Assembly: GCF_043290135.1 (NCBI RefSeq)
Contig: NC_134705.1
Location: forward strand, 40,886,771-40,950,770
Length of the DNA: 64,000 bases
Origin: Rhipicephalus microplus
Taxonomy: Eukaryota; Arthropoda; Arachnida; Ixodida; Ixodidae
Direction: 5' to 3'
Position numbers and translations under genes: made by a program
Part shown: positions 12,264 to 24,629 of the stretch, piece after piece
How positions within the stretch are numbered: the first letter of the stretch is position 1
Layout: each line of letters starts with the position of its first letter
The notes under the pieces: model-generated
What the model was told of the DNA's origin: nothing
Databases searched by the model: none
Seen by the model: only the letters and a program-made list of their open reading frames with translations

Positions 12264-13453
12264 ATACCCAACCAGACAGACTTCTGTCAAATGTTTACAT
12301 TCAATGAATCGGTTTATATCGATAACTTGCACTCACTCTGAAAACCCCGATGTCAATATTTCAACCATCGTCAGTTTGCTAATAGAGGAGAAAATGAAGG
12401 AGTGAAAGTATCAGTTTTTTTTTTTTTAATTTCGCACCAAGATATTTGCGCAGTACGTCCTGGATATCGAAGTGCATTTTTCAATTTTATTAAGTTCAAT
12501 ATTGGCATCTCTCTTCCACCGTTGGTTGAGCCCACAATAAATGGGGAAAAAAATGAGGATGAGGCGATCAAGCGAGTCTCAGAACGTATTTGGTCTGGCT
12601 TTTTTTTTTTTTTTCATTCCTTTTATTGAACATACCTCGCAGGCCCAAAAGCTTTCAGTAGGGACGGTTACAGTGAAATTGAAAGCAAAGTGATAATGAA
12701 CAACGTTACAGTGCAGGTTAAAAATAGCAACAAAATTCTTGGAAAGAAAACATCGGGATTGGGCTTTAGTTCCGACTGTCTCCGAAAACCCGCGTGGCGT
12801 TAAACTGCTGAACAAACGATTATGGGTATGAGACAGACCTTGCGCCCCCTGCCTGCTCTATCCAGCCCCCACTCATGCGAACGCCTATGCTGACAACAAC
12901 GGATGCAGGTTATCGACATCGCTGGTCCTCCAACATGGCGCCTAAGACTACGTCAGTGCAAGCCATTAATTTAACGGAGCCCTAAACATAGATTGCCGCC
13001 AAACGCCGGGATAGCGCAGCAGCACTGCGACTCGCCTACTTGGCAAAGTGGTGCAGACCTTGGCCACGGCATGCCGATCAAACGCACTTTCACGCACACT
13101 GTTCTCTCATAACGAAATCGCGCATAATCATCGCTCCGAAACCGGGAAATCATGACGTCTACAACATAGCGTTCAGAAATGACAGGTGACACACAACTCA
13201 CTTAACCATTTCCATAAATATATTCTAGGTCAGTATTTCTCCGCCATGAATTTTTAGGAACCCTTGTGGATTGGATCGGTGTAATAAATGAGTGACCCTT
13301 TGTCGCGAAAGACAAATATAAAGGGAGGGGGGGGGGGGGTCACAACACAACATGCGGGGTGAATGAAGTACGTGGTTTTCACTTAAATAGGTCTCCACGG
13401 GGACGCCCCTGGGTTATGCGGATTTTCATCTGAGAACCACTGCTCTAAGTACC
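12264..13453. other. non-coding stretch; possible LINE 3' tail at about 12600-12815
   Basis: A poly(T) tract at 12600-12614 is followed by CATTCCTTTTATTGAACATACC and CGCAGGCCCAAAAG, which reads like the inverse of a poly(A)-tailed LINE 3' end (AATAAAAGGAATG on the minus strand). It encodes nothing recognisable. The remainder, including a G-run near 13327-13339, has no gene that I can support. Confidence 0.35.
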
Positions 13454-13879
13454 TTAATTGGACACTAAAGCACAAGGCGTTTTTCGAGTATTGGTCAAGT
13501 AGAATTCCCGAGAACATGACTCTTACCCCGGGACGACGCTTGGTAAGCGAAACAACCCGCGAAAAGAAAATGCGAGTGGAGACGCCACCCTGAGATTTCC
13601 TGCCGCAAGCATTACAAAAGCGTGTGCTGGGTCCTACGTAGCTTGTGATCAGTAAAGGTTAGCTGCATTGTCGCACAAAGTTTCAAAAAGTTTATCGGTC
13701 CAATGCAACGAAGTTACCAAAAACACATTTTGAAAACCACGCGCGGGGATTTCGGCACAAAATTTAAACTTGAACCTAGATTTTCTCCGATAATAATAAA
13801 CAGCAAAACTTATGGCATTAGATTTGTTCAATTTGCCAACATAAAGCAAGTCACTGTTGCTCTTTAGTGTCCCTTTCAA
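13454..13879. mobile_element. 426-bp non-autonomous element with TTAA-type ends (ACACTAAAG TIR)
   Basis: Left end TTAATTGGACACTAAAG, right end (read inverted) TTGAAAGGGACACTAAAG. The right TTAA has become TTCAA on the plus strand. No coding capacity. Internal text, for example AAGTTTCAAAAAG and CACGCGCGGGGATTTCGGCA, is echoed at 44584-44880, marking a family. TTAA at the ends suggests mobilisation by a piggyBac- or Kolobok-like transposase, but this is inference. Confidence 0.6.
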
Positions 13880-14022
13880 GCTCCCGCTGGCTTTAAGTCT
13901 TGTTCTGGTCAACTTCAAGCACCATGTCTGAATAAGTCAAAAAACAAAAACTCGTCGCAAGTCCGTATGGATCTCGACGGATCTGCATCGAGTCCGATTC
14001 CGCAGCGGAACAAAGAATGAAC

Positions 14023-14024
14023 GA

Positions 14025-14116
<92 letters not shown>

Positions 14117-14119
14117 AAA
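14023..14119 (+). repeat. (GAAA)n microsatellite, left block
   Basis: About 24 uninterrupted GAAA units ending directly at copy B of the 430-bp element family. A similar tract resumes immediately after copy B. Confidence 0.97.
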
Positions 14120-14608
14120 ATGCCGCCATATCCACGAAGTGAATGATGATGAGTGGGCGAAGCTCCGGAGGTAAACCTGGTAAACCATGAATCCTCCGTA
14201 CATTTTGCCCACTCGATTTTATTGCAACGCTCCCCCTAGCGTACGTCGCCGCACTATATCGAACGATGACACGCGCCATATGTGGCATCATTCCTATTTT
14301 ATAACACCTCGCATCTTTCATAATCAACTACACGTACCGCCGTCTAGTTTATAACATCTTGCATCTTTTGGACGGACGGACGGACGGACGGATGGATGGA
14401 TGGATGGATGGATGGATGGACGGACGGACGGACGGACGGACGGACGGACGGATGGACGGATGGATGGACGGACGGACGGACGGATGGACGGATGGATATG
14501 GCTGTACCCTTTAGATCGGGCGGTGGCTAGCGTAATACTTAGAACTGAACGAGAGGTGGCTACATACAGAGGACGCACAGCCCACGCCTTAAGGAGCTTC
14601 GCTCCTAA

Positions 14609-14610
<2 letters not shown>
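14120..14610 (+). mobile_element. 430-bp element family, copy B (491 bp, expanded array)
   Basis: Same element as 2785-3214, in the same orientation, ending in AAGGAGCTTCGCTCCTAAAA. The GGAC/GGAT array (about 14370-14498) is about 60 bp longer than in copy A and accounts for the whole length difference. The unique parts differ at only about three positions, so both insertions or a recent exchange must be young. It is flanked on both sides by long (GAAA)n. The array is open in several frames and encodes only low-complexity peptides, which are not genes. Confidence 0.8.
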
Positions 14611-14700
<90 letters not shown>

Positions 14701-14703
14701 AAA
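14611..14703 (+). repeat. (GAAA)n microsatellite, right block
   Basis: About 23 GAAA units starting right after CTCCTAAAA of copy B and ending at AAAATGCG. Confidence 0.97.
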
Positions 14704-15240
14704 ATGCGATCTCCCAAGGTTTCTTCCCGTCGCATCATAGGAGGAGGATGGAAAGAGGAAGCACAGGGAGGTTAGCCAGTTCTCAGACCGGCTGGCTACC
14801 CTGTATCATAAATTCGGATAGGATCTACCTTGTTGATCGAATATCAATGCTTGTATGACATCTCAGATGCACCATCGATTGAAGCTATGGCTTTATTGTG
14901 CGAACTTCGGAAGCACGAAGCAATCGACCCATATTCGATATGTCGTGCTATATGACGTCAAATGGAAACTTGCCCCTGCAGCTTTTTTTCCCGAAATTTC
15001 AGAACGCACACGTTCCGGTTTTATTTTCCTTACCATTATTCAATGCGGTAGTTCTCTTTAAAATGCGGAGCATTCCATCGTCGCACCTACTTACATATCC
15101 GGCCTTTGCGGCGGCGTCGGCACCTCCACTGCGCAAGCTTGCATCTCGGGCCAACTGTGCCCCCCCCCCCTCCTCTCACCAGGCAAGGCCGACGCATGCT
15201 GGGCAGCATTTGCTAGTAAACACCGACTGACAGACAGACA
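14704..15240. other. non-coding stretch, one dispersed-repeat-like segment
   Basis: The text at about 14740-14812 (GGGAGGTTAGCCAG, then ACCGGCTGGCTACCCTGTA) reads like a segment common in tick repeats. The rest has no recognised exon. A C-run lies at about 15163-15172. Confidence 0.35.
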
Positions 15241-15660
15241 CAGAACTTTATTTGGTCCGGAGAAACGCTACTCCTTTAGAGCAACGTCACGGGCCGCTCC
15301 CACATAGGAACGGAAAGGCCTAGGCTCGCCGCCAGGCTCTCTGGACAGCACGTAGATGTGGTGGTAGTAACTCTGCACTTCGTAAGGCAGAGTCCCAATC
15401 CTCTTGTGTGAGCCGACTCGGGTCCCGTAACGAGGGGCACCGCCAGAGCATAAGTTCGAAGTACCTCACCACAATCGGGACAAGTAGAGTCAAAAGCCTC
15501 TGAGGAGACCATACTGCGGAAAGATACTTGGATAGGACCTGGTCTGGAGCATTCTAAACGTGATGGCCTGAGGTATAGACAACTTGCTGTGCGGAGGAAC
15601 AAATTACCGCCTACTGCTCCCGCTTCACAACCGTTCACTGGCCACCCCGTTGATGACAAC
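15241..15660 (-). pseudogene. LINE 3' end with decayed C-terminal ORF
   Basis: On the minus strand one frame gives RMLQTRSYPSIFPQYGLL; a frameshift then leads to STCPDCGEVLRTYAL, and a third block ends LAASLGLSVPMWERPVTLL and a stop, followed by AATAAAGTTCTG. Cys-X2-Cys with the downstream SLGLSVPxW text matches the C-terminal zinc-knuckle end of tick non-LTR retroelements; compare the similar AAKLGLTVPTWD end at 24.4 kb. Frameshifts and loss of the His-Cys half show it is dead. The 5' part is missing (5' truncation, as usual for LINEs). Confidence 0.6.
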
Positions 15661-18600
15661 GTTTCTCCTTCATTCAGTCAAGAAGATTAATGAAGACGAA
15701 ATAACAGTTAAGCATTCCCAAACCATACCAAATTACGCAACATTCACGCGATACCCCCCCCCCACTCTGCGACGCATTTGCTCGAGTTACCCCAGCGGGA
15801 AGATGCTTGCGGCTTTTTTCCTTCGTTCTCAAGCATAAATGTCTACCGTAAGCTTAGAAACAACACCTTAAAACGCCCTGACAAAAGTTTAGAAGAAGAT
15901 CAAGGCTTGAACAGATTAGGAATTAAGCGCTGAAAAGGGATCAGGCGTGAGCTGCGTAGGCAAGAGAGGAATGATCACCATGGGCGTGCCTTCCCCTCCT
16001 GACGGGGAAACCTTCGCCCGCCTATGGTGAGCTGCGAAAACATGGATCAAGACCTCTCTTTGTAAACAGCCAGATAGACTCAAGGAAGATGCCATAATGG
16101 CCGACGACATATGATATTCAGCCACGCTGTCGGTGGTCCACTTCTGTCGCAGTGCTGAAAAAATATAAAACGCCAAGAGACACAATTTCGGTTCTGCGAA
16201 CGTACCATGCAGACCCGCGCGCTTTCTCCCAATGGCCGCGTTTCGCATTTGTGAGTTTCACTTCATGAAACTGTACACGCCGCGCAGCGGTCAAACGGCA
16301 AAGCTCACGATACCGACGCTCGTGGGGCGAAGCATTCCCGTGCCGTCCCTATCTGCGACAGCGAAAACCTCGCAATCGACCTTGTGGAGTTTCCCAACCC
16401 AATGTGCCGTCACTGGACACAAAAGCAGCCGGATACGAAAAAAAGGGGGCAACCTCGACAATCGATACGCCACACGACGATGCTGCACGAGAGGCACAGC
16501 CTCTGTGTGACGTGCACGCGACCGCCTGACGCACCACCGCTACGCTCGAATGCATGTGCGTCGCCGAACGATCGAGCCACTGTTGCCGTGGCAACTGTAC
16601 GCACCCGAACACAACACGCGACGAAGCGGCCCTTCGACCTTGGAGGCGAACACGACAACGGGAGTGGAAGGGAGTCACTGCCTTTTTTCTTTGATAATTT
16701 GTCATAATCGTGGGATCCTCCATTCCCTATGGGCGGGAAGAAGCCCCGATCCACTCGTAAAAGGATCATCCCTCCCGGGCACAAGTGTCCGGCTTCCTGT
16801 GTTGGCAGCGAGAGGGTCCAAGCGGTGAATACTCTCATACCTGAGCTGTCACCGTACACCCCGATAACGGTTCGAAGCAAAGTTTCGTTTTCATTCTGAA
16901 GGAGATGAACAAACTGCGTCACTTTAATATCGCTATTCAGTCATCTCATGACCAGCGCCGGCAACGAGAAGGACACGGCAAAATGTATGCGTATAGATTA
17001 AGCAACGTTCCGTTCCTTCCACACTTTAGTTCGAGAGCCTAAGCACTTAAGCCCGTCGCTATTATTCAAAAGCGCTACGTTATCGTGGGTGCAACGTACA
17101 ATGAGGCGCGTTAGGGGGATCTGACAGCGCACCACGGGACAAAACCAAGCGCCACGAAGTCCAGCTTAGCCCACTGCAGTAACCAGCTAAAAGGCGCCCA
17201 TGCAATGGGGGCGATCGGTCAGCTTGAAGAAAAACATACCCAACCGCACTTTCCTAAACACGCAGTGATGTACTCGGGAAGTCCAACGTATGTCCATACT
17301 TGCCAACCAAGAAGCATGATAATTCGCGAGACCAAGGGAGGGCGGGGGAGCTCTTTTTTTTTTTCTGATATCGAGAGTTACTACTACGCATTTGCGACAC
17401 GCTGTCATTGCTTCCGTCCTTTGTGATTAGTGCTTTCGGCATCCTCAGCCCGACGACGGCAGTTGTTTCAGTACGTCCACACCGCTTCGCACACACATTG
17501 GGAGGAGGAGGCGAAAAACTTTATTCATTCCAAGAGGGAAAACATTTTCCAAAACACGGGCCTGCGCGATCACTAAAGCTTAGCGGCAAGTTGTGTTCCA
17601 CAATAATTTACGTGAAAAGGCGCTCTGCGCGGATCGCAGTATTTTGGAAGAAACATGCGATGTTGTCCTGAACGTAGTTTTGACGGTCCTGTGAAGCGAT
17701 GTGCGCCTTCATGTCGGCCTCGCCACCATGTGAAACGCTTACATCACAGGCGCACGTGGTACAGAATCCGTAATTGTCACCTTACGGCAATGTCAACGAA
17801 CACGGAAACCCAACTGTGTATGAAGCCAGAAACACTTGGTTGGAAGTAGAATTTTTTTTGCTTTTGACGCCAAAATTGAACTCCGGGAATAACGCCACCC
17901 TCACAGCCACGTAACGAACACAACTGACGCTTATAAAGGCTGGCGCCCTTGGCAAAGTAGATATAACTGGTAGCGAAGGCCCTGCAGAAGCCCATACGTT
18001 CATAAAATGGCAGTTGATCAGCTGCTCATGGGGCTCAGCGCCATCTCTGAGGAGAGAACATTTGGCCGGAACAAAAAACAAAGCGAATGTGACGCAATAG
18101 CTGGTAAACAAGAGACGTCATCTTGTGAGGATTAGCGCGAAATTTGATATCGAATTACATTCTATACGCCCCTGATCGCTAAACTCAGCGGCCATGGCTA
18201 AGCACTCGCTCTTAGGCCGTCGCCTTTACGAGTACATTACAAGTCAATGCCAGCTAATCTAATACTGACTCATGACTAGGTAGTGATGTTTTAAGTGTAC
18301 TACCATACACTTCGCCTTGGTTTTACAAGGAAACTTATTCTACGAACTTTTATTCGGCGTACGTGGCATCTTCCGCAAATGGATCAAAGCAACTAACAGC
18401 GTATAGCTGTCATATCTGAAGCGTTGCTTATTTGCTTCACACATACACGGGTACTTTAACATGAACAATGCTTGTGTTCTTCCATTTGAACAGGATGAAA
18501 TGACGCCTAGTCCCGCCAAGATCATGACATTCCAGTTTTATTCTATGGTCACAATAACTGAAATTCATTACACAGCACCTACAAGAAAGCCTGCGGACAC

Positions 18601-19461
18601 CACTTGGTTAATGTTTTTTTTTTATTCCGATAAATTGCCGCTACGTATGCGAATGCAGACATGCGGATTGTAGCGTGATAGATATCTTGGTGATCTGCTC
18701 ACCGACAACGCGAGTAATAGCAGGCACTACCTACTCAAGCAAGAAACTGGGCTGCAAGAATACTGATGGATGAAAGTTCAACGAGCGCTGTATTAAGAAC
18801 CATTGCCCTTGTTTGTTTGTTTTTGTTTTTTTTTTATCTATAGAAGACATTGGTCACCAGGCATGTTGCTACTGCATCCTTGCACAGCACCTCGTTTCCG
18901 CAGCTACCGATGAAAGCACTCTGCGTTACACGTAATCCGCATCGTTCCGCTGCCCGTGGGACACTGCACTCAAGACGTTCACCAACGACGAAACGCACCC
19001 CACAATTTCACGCACAGAAGAGAACGCAAGCAAGTGCGGTACACTAAAAGAAGTGAAGGGGTGTGTATTCGCAGACGAATTTCACGAACACGCATTTCCA
19101 TGCAGTGCAAGGGCTGCACTGAGTAATAATAGCGTAAACAGAGGGCGCCAGGAAAAAAAAATTTCTTAATAATAAAAAACTGCCTTCTTTGCTCGTTATA
19201 CCTACATATTATTATTGGGTAAAATGAATGTCATTTGTAAAACATAGCGATAACTTCGACTTTGATTCAAACTTGTTCTTTAGCGTTCCTTCCACCCTTA
19301 GTCGCGCTTCAATCACAGCTCCCGTAACTCACCATGCTAATGTCACTGGCAATTGCTTCTTAACCGTTTTTCGCCAGAACTCTCGCGACCTATTTAAATA
19401 GACCTTGGCCTAGGCCTATACAAAATGTGGGGACCAAGACAAACAGACACAGAATCGCGCC
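15661..19461. other. long non-coding stretch; CpG-rich part at about 16200-16720
   Basis: No exon could be supported. At 16384-16922 overlapping open frames exceed 90 codons on both strands at once, as expected of GC-rich sequence rather than of a gene. Near 17500-17530 GAAAAACTTTATTCATTCC may be another LINE tail on the minus strand. Long A/T tracts occur near 17353, 18612 and 18820. Confidence 0.4.
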
Positions 19462-20005
19462 TTAAAGGGTCCTTGAAACGGTTTTTTCACATTGCGCTTT
19501 TGATTAGACCACTGCTGGAGCAAATCATTGGCACCAGAGTTCAATAAAAACACCCATTCGTAACGGAGCTACGAGTACTAAATAAGTACCCTTCTTCTCC
19601 GCTCCGCCTTTCAACCTCATATGCCCTCAATTCCTCCTTCGAGCGCTCAGGGATAAGCTTCGCCTTCACGGCACTTGCGTCACGATGTTGCGTGAGACCA
19701 CATACGCGTAAATCCCGCCACCGATCCGATGCCGGCAGTCTGGGCTGCGCGTTCCACAGCCAATCAGATCAGCTGAAAACGATGACGTCATTGGGGCAGA
19801 ACGTGCCGCTTGGGTGTACGGGAGGTTGAAAACGCGTTTGGCCGAGTCGCAGCGATCTGGAGCGATTCGCAGCTTTAAAGCGTTGTAATAAATTACACAG
19901 TTTACGCAGGGAGCTCAAATGGGTTTCTAAATTACCATTGGGACTTGGTGTACCGGCGCAATGTGTTTGTGAAAAATCGTCAAAACCGTTTGAGGGTCAC
20001 TTCAA
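19462..20005. mobile_element. 544-bp non-autonomous element with TTAA-type ends (AAACGG TIR)
   Basis: Left end TTAAAGGGTCCTTGAAACGG (19462-19481) matches the inverse of the right end, TTGAAGTGACCCTCAAACGG, and the match continues into TTTT. The right end has TTCAA in place of TTAA. There is no transposase; the interior has CGATCCGATGC and AATGACGTCATTGGGGC. It is the same end type as 13454-13879 and 55233-56013 but a different family. Confidence 0.65.
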
Positions 20006-21649
20006 TGTCCGAATAGAAAACGGCACTGTTTGCTGCGCACCTGGAATCAAATAGGAATAAGTAAAAATGAACCAAGCGCATATGCACTGCCCATATACGC
20101 ACGCTGTTGCTAAGGGTGTATCAACTGCATTTAGTGAATCGAAGCATCGCAAGGTACTCGAGAATGGCGCAAGGATCTGGCCGGGTTAAATTTAGCCACT
20201 CAAGTTGCTTCCGTGGCACGCCCGGTGTGACTCCTCGACTTCCCGACTTCCCTGACCATTCTTGCACTTACGTTCCTAAGAAATAGTGATCTTTAGTGAG
20301 GGGAACCACCGGTCTTAAGTATGCAAGTTCTTGCGTTCTCCGGTACTCTCCCATCTTTGTTCGCCAGCCGCTCCAAGGGAAGGAGAATGCGATCTGCTTG
20401 GCGGTCCCTGCAGCAAAACTCTCTATGGAAAGACGCTAGTGGTTCAGATGTAGATTATGGAGGTTCATCCATATTTATTAAGAACGTCGTTAAAAGTTTC
20501 TGTAAATAGCATCGTTCATGATTTTCCAATCACCCCGCCAATGCAGTCGACAATATAATAATAATAATGAAAGAAAACTCTGAAATACAGCAGTGTTTGC
20601 GGTCTGCTAGGGTTTGGTAGAAAAACAACGTCATTTCAAAGGACCCCGCTTGATTTGTCCTTTAAGCAAACTTCAGTTTCGGGAAGAATGGCACGTCCCC
20701 TAACACGAAGCAAACTACAGATGCAATTTTTTTTTCGTTAAAAAAAAAACAACTCATCGAAAGTTGGCTGAGTAGCCTGCACAGTAACAAATTTCTACAA
20801 AAATTCAAAGCCCCTCCCCATAACCATAGAGCGTTTTCCCATCCAGTCCTCGTAGGAAGAATGCATACAACGTGGTTCGGGAACCGCACGCAACATAATG
20901 CATGGTGAGCGCGCCATCAAACCGGCAGGTATTGCCACGTGCGCTGTGCATGCACATAGGGTATAAAAACGGGCAACACCAACTGCAGGTCAGCTAGATG
21001 CTCGATTTACCAGAAAGGCGTTCAGTGATAGCACGGCAGGATTACAAAAAGAGAGGAGAGGGGCGTGCGTATGATCGTAAACCGATGGCTGTCATGAGGC
21101 CAGCAAGTGCCGAACTTGTAAAGCCAGATGATCGCTAATCGAGAAGCAAATGATCAGTAATGTTGTTAATAATATAATCATACAATACGGGATTTCACGC
21201 GTAAGAACCACGGCGTCACAAAGAGGCACGCCGAAGCAGACGACTTCGGATCGACATTGAGCATCATTTATCACTTCATTTTTTTTTTAATCTGGGCTTG
21301 AATTTAAGTACACGGGTGCTTTTGCATTTCACCAATCTACGTACGGCCGCAATGGCCAGCAATTATCACATATCCAGAATATTCAGGACGATGACAACCG
21401 ACCGTTCCTCGAAACGGCGACAAACTCGCTTTTACAATGGCCTCCTTGAACCTGGCCCATGACCGCCTTCCAGAGACACGAAGCGAAGAACACGTTTTCA
21501 CTTGAGATCTCAGACTGAACACCCAAACCAGATGTTTCTCGTTCACGCAGAACCCCTCCTTCCCAATGAGACCCCGGACAGCAATCATCAGCGATGACAG
21601 GTACGAGTATCGTCAGAGACAAAGTGAAGGTAATCATTCGATCACGACA
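20006..21649. other. non-coding stretch, nothing recognised
   Basis: Short frames only; (AAT)n near 20556-20568; runs of T and A near 20727-20750. No splice-bounded exon, TIR or RNA gene recognised. Confidence 0.4.
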
Positions 21650-22400
21650 GGAACATCGCGGTGCACACGTGCAGAAGGACGGTGACAAGACTTCAGGTAC
21701 AGAAACTCACAATCTGTACTCCTTCATGGCTTGAGACATCGCTGCAGACTCATGACACGCCGAGAGGAGAACGTGGAGCACAGAAAGCCGGTGCCCGCGG
21801 GGCACCTCAACCGGCGAGCGGCGTCCCAGCAGCACACGGAGACCCGACGACCGCTCATCGCAAACCCGTCATCACCTCACACACACACACGGGGAACGTG
21901 CCGGCGAAGACAACGCGAAAAAAGAAAAGACGCTCAAACTGCCACGAGGTCGCGCACACGTAAAGGAGAGCGGCGGACAGTGCAGCCGCAAAGGACCGGC
22001 AGAAGACTCATCTGCCGATTTCACCAGCGGTTTCGTCTGCACGCCGGCAAACATGGCGTCGCCCTGTGGTGCCGGCGGCGCTGCAGTCGCCAGTGACGTC
22101 CACGTGTATCGATCGAAAGGGGGATGCGGGGTCCCCAGTACGGAACGCTCGCTTCTATCTTTCGAGCGAGTAGGGCGGTGAAGCTAATGTTTTTATATTC
22201 TCGGCCGGACGGACGCGTAGGGGCAAGTTGGGCGCCACAGTGGCGACGATTTCGGATCGAATACGGCCGATGAAACGACCGGCGGCGATGACTCAAACGC
22301 TGCTGGGGTCGTGCGGTCGCCAAGGGTGGCAAATGCGGTTCGGCGACTGACAATCACGCAAGATGGAACAAGCTGGTAGGAAAACCCTGGGTCACAATAA
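21650..22400. promoter_or_regulatory. CpG-rich block, candidate bidirectional promoter
   Basis: Dense in CpG, with GCGGCGCTGCAG, GTGACGTCCACG (a CRE-like TGACGTC) and AACATGGCGTCGCC, a good Kozak-type start on the plus strand that opens only 42 codons. On the minus strand an open 60-codon frame (22054-21872) is equally unsupported. It is more likely regulatory or 5' UTR than coding. Which gene it serves is unknown. Confidence 0.3.
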
Positions 22401-22800
22401 ATCCGGAAGAGGGGGGGACTGACCACTGGCGGAGGACAAGTGGCGGGCAAGAAGAGGCCGTGGTTGCGGACGGCCTTTAATCGGTAGGGCATGTGATGTC
22501 GTTTCGTACCATCACCCGAAGTAATCACGGATACTTCCTTGCTCTACCCAGAATGCTTGTTTCAATTTTTCTTGCGTATATATACATGCACACATACAAA
22601 CGCACGCACAAACATACATAAGGTATGGTTCATCCCCCTCTACCCGAAAAAAACTCTAGCTACGCCCCTGGCAAGAACCACCACCGAACATGCGCATACG
22701 CACTAAGAGCTAACACGGAATCCCGCGAGCACCTTTGCGTATACCGGACACCCAAAGTAAACGAAATCACATTTTCAACCAATCATCGAGAGATCGCACA

Positions 22801-23040
22801 TTAATACCACATCTCAGCCTGTGCTTGTCCACTGCAGGGCGAAGGCCTCTGTCGATGTTCTCCAGTTTGCGATGCGATTTCAGTTTGCCTATGCGAACTC
22901 CTCGATTTAGCCGCTATCTGTCTTCAACGACTACGTTTGCGATCCCTCAGTAACCGTTATGTTGCCCTAACGCCTTGTCTATTTAAGGGGAGGCGCTGGT
23001 TTCGCTTACCCTCCACCGGTTGAAGGTGGCAGATCTCTTT
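22801..23040. repeat. dispersed repeat segment (CCACTGCAGGGCGAAGGCCT)
   Basis: Text at about 22829-22869 (TTGTCCACTGCAGGGCGAAG, then GCCTCTGTCGATGTTCTCCA) is of a kind I recognise as highly repeated in tick and other arachnid genomes, usually attached to LINEs. The right end near 22990-23040 is not sharply defined. Confidence 0.45.
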
Positions 23041-24318
23041 CCTTACGTATATGTACTACATGCGGTTCGTTAAGCATGTTACGTGCGCATTTCCTCGCTT
23101 ATCCTGACGCCAATGACTGCCGGGCGCTCACACGAAGTTCCTATACGGTGTGATGACGGCTGGCGTGGCACACAACATGCATGACCATTTTCAGCACTGG
23201 AGTACGGCTCTTATACAGTAAGCCGCGTAATAATATGGGAACAGGGTAAATAAATATAATCTGAACACCAAATGGGCGGCAATCGACAACGGGGCCCTAT
23301 TCGCAAGCTCTGCTGCATAGTCGGTACACCTTACGACAACACTCTCCCCTGCACGACAAGGAAAGGGCGGCGTGTGCCTCGAGAAGGTCGTCTTGTGCCA
23401 CCAGGAAGCGTGCACGCTTGGCCGACCAGCAGCAGCAGGAGGATGGTCGCAACCACAGCAGCGCACCTTTTCACGGCTCGGGACACAGTGGGAACGGAGA
23501 GCGCGGTGCGACGTGACCACCGCGTTCGCTTCCTGCTCCGTCTTTCCTCAAACGTGGCTGCTGCCCTCGTGGTTATCGCCACAGCGAGTGTGCGATATAA
23601 GCGAGAGAGCGACACCGAAGAATCACCCAAGTCAATGCACTCACGTCACCCACACATTTCACTAATTTCGTGGTTGATCCATAAACAGAGCAAATTACTG
23701 TCGAAGTTGTTTTTAGCTCTCAAAAGCTTACTCCGGCGATTTTTCGAGGTCAGTGGATCTCAATGAAATTCACTGGGTACGTTCGTTCGCACGTTTGCGC
23801 CAGTCATGCCAAATTGCAGGCTTGAAAGTTTTGCAGATTCTTTTCAAATGAATTTTATAGCTTGCCTCGAAACGCTCACCTCGCTTGTCAGAATTAATGG
23901 CAACATTGTGTGTTTGACGTTGAGCTTTTCCTGGCAAATGTGACGAACTGATGTGCCGCTGCAGCGTCTGCTAGTCTGCTATGGATTGTATGGGTTTGGC
24001 CGGCGCTTCCTTGGTTGAGCGTGCGGTTTTCTTTTCCGTGTTGGTGGGCATGCGATAGGTGCCAAGTGGTGTTGCGTTGTGAGCCACACAGCATTCGCCA
24101 TATATTCACCATAACAGCGTAAGCGTTTAGCCGATCGCCGCGGACGACGTGGACAGGTAATGCCATCTGGCGGGCATTATGTTCAATCAGGCAGGTTCCG
24201 GCAGCGTCAGGCAAATCTTTACGTCACGCGCAGAAGCGCACTCGGTTGGGTTTCAGTATTGCGGTTTTTCGGTAATTAACATTATTTTAGAATTTTTTGA
24301 GCATTTCCGTTATCGGGC
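23041..24318. other. non-coding stretch; CpG-rich part at about 23270-23600
   Basis: Overlapping open frames up to 164 codons on the plus strand (23272-23766) lie within GC-rich DNA. The minus strand is open too over the same bases, there is no recognisable domain, and codon use looks unselected. I do not call a gene. No repeat recognised. Confidence 0.35.
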
Positions 24319-24332
24319 GCGTGAGAAAAGTG

Positions 24333-24615
24333 ATTGATTGATTGATTAAAACTTTATTTTTGTCCTGAGATGACGCAGGGGAGACCCCGCGCCACCCGGC
24401 TAATCCCACGTTGGGACCGTCAAGCCAAGCTTGGCGGCCCGTTCACGGGCACTCTGGACGGCCAGGGTTTGATCCTTAAGTTCGGGGCTGCGTAAGAGCG
24501 CAGCCCACCTGTCCTCGCTGAGGGCGGGGCCGATGGCTTCACATTCCCACAACACATGATTGAATGTGGCTAACAGTCCACAAGCGGGGCAATCCGCACT
24601 TGGATACCGTTCAGG
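24333..24615 (-). mobile_element. 5'-truncated LINE 3' end with 14-bp target-site duplication
   Basis: GCGTGAGAAAAGTG occurs at 24319-24332 and again at 24616-24629, flanking the insertion exactly. Minus-strand coding text is intact: RYPSADCPACGLLATFNHVL, then WECEAIGPALSEDRWAALL, and it ends AARERAAKLG-like text at LTVPTWD and a stop. It carries the CPxCG...H...C knuckle of I/R1-like tick LINE ORF2 C-termini. The 3' end is AATAAAGTTTTAATC followed by an (AATC)n tail. At about 283 bp it is a stub with no reverse transcriptase. A young insertion, judging from the perfect duplication and open frame. Confidence 0.85.
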
Positions 24616-24629
24616 GCGTGAGAAAAGTG

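Noticed and set aside
13937..14858. Long low-complexity frames (Phe-Leu-Ser repeats, Ser-Val-Arg-Pro/Ile-His-Pro repeats)
   Set aside because: They are direct translations of the GAAA and GGAC/GGAT tandem repeats, not genes.
21872..22096. Opposed short frames around AACATGGCG
   Set aside because: Good start context on the plus strand but only 42 codons and no donor. Treated as promoter or UTR-type CpG-rich DNA.
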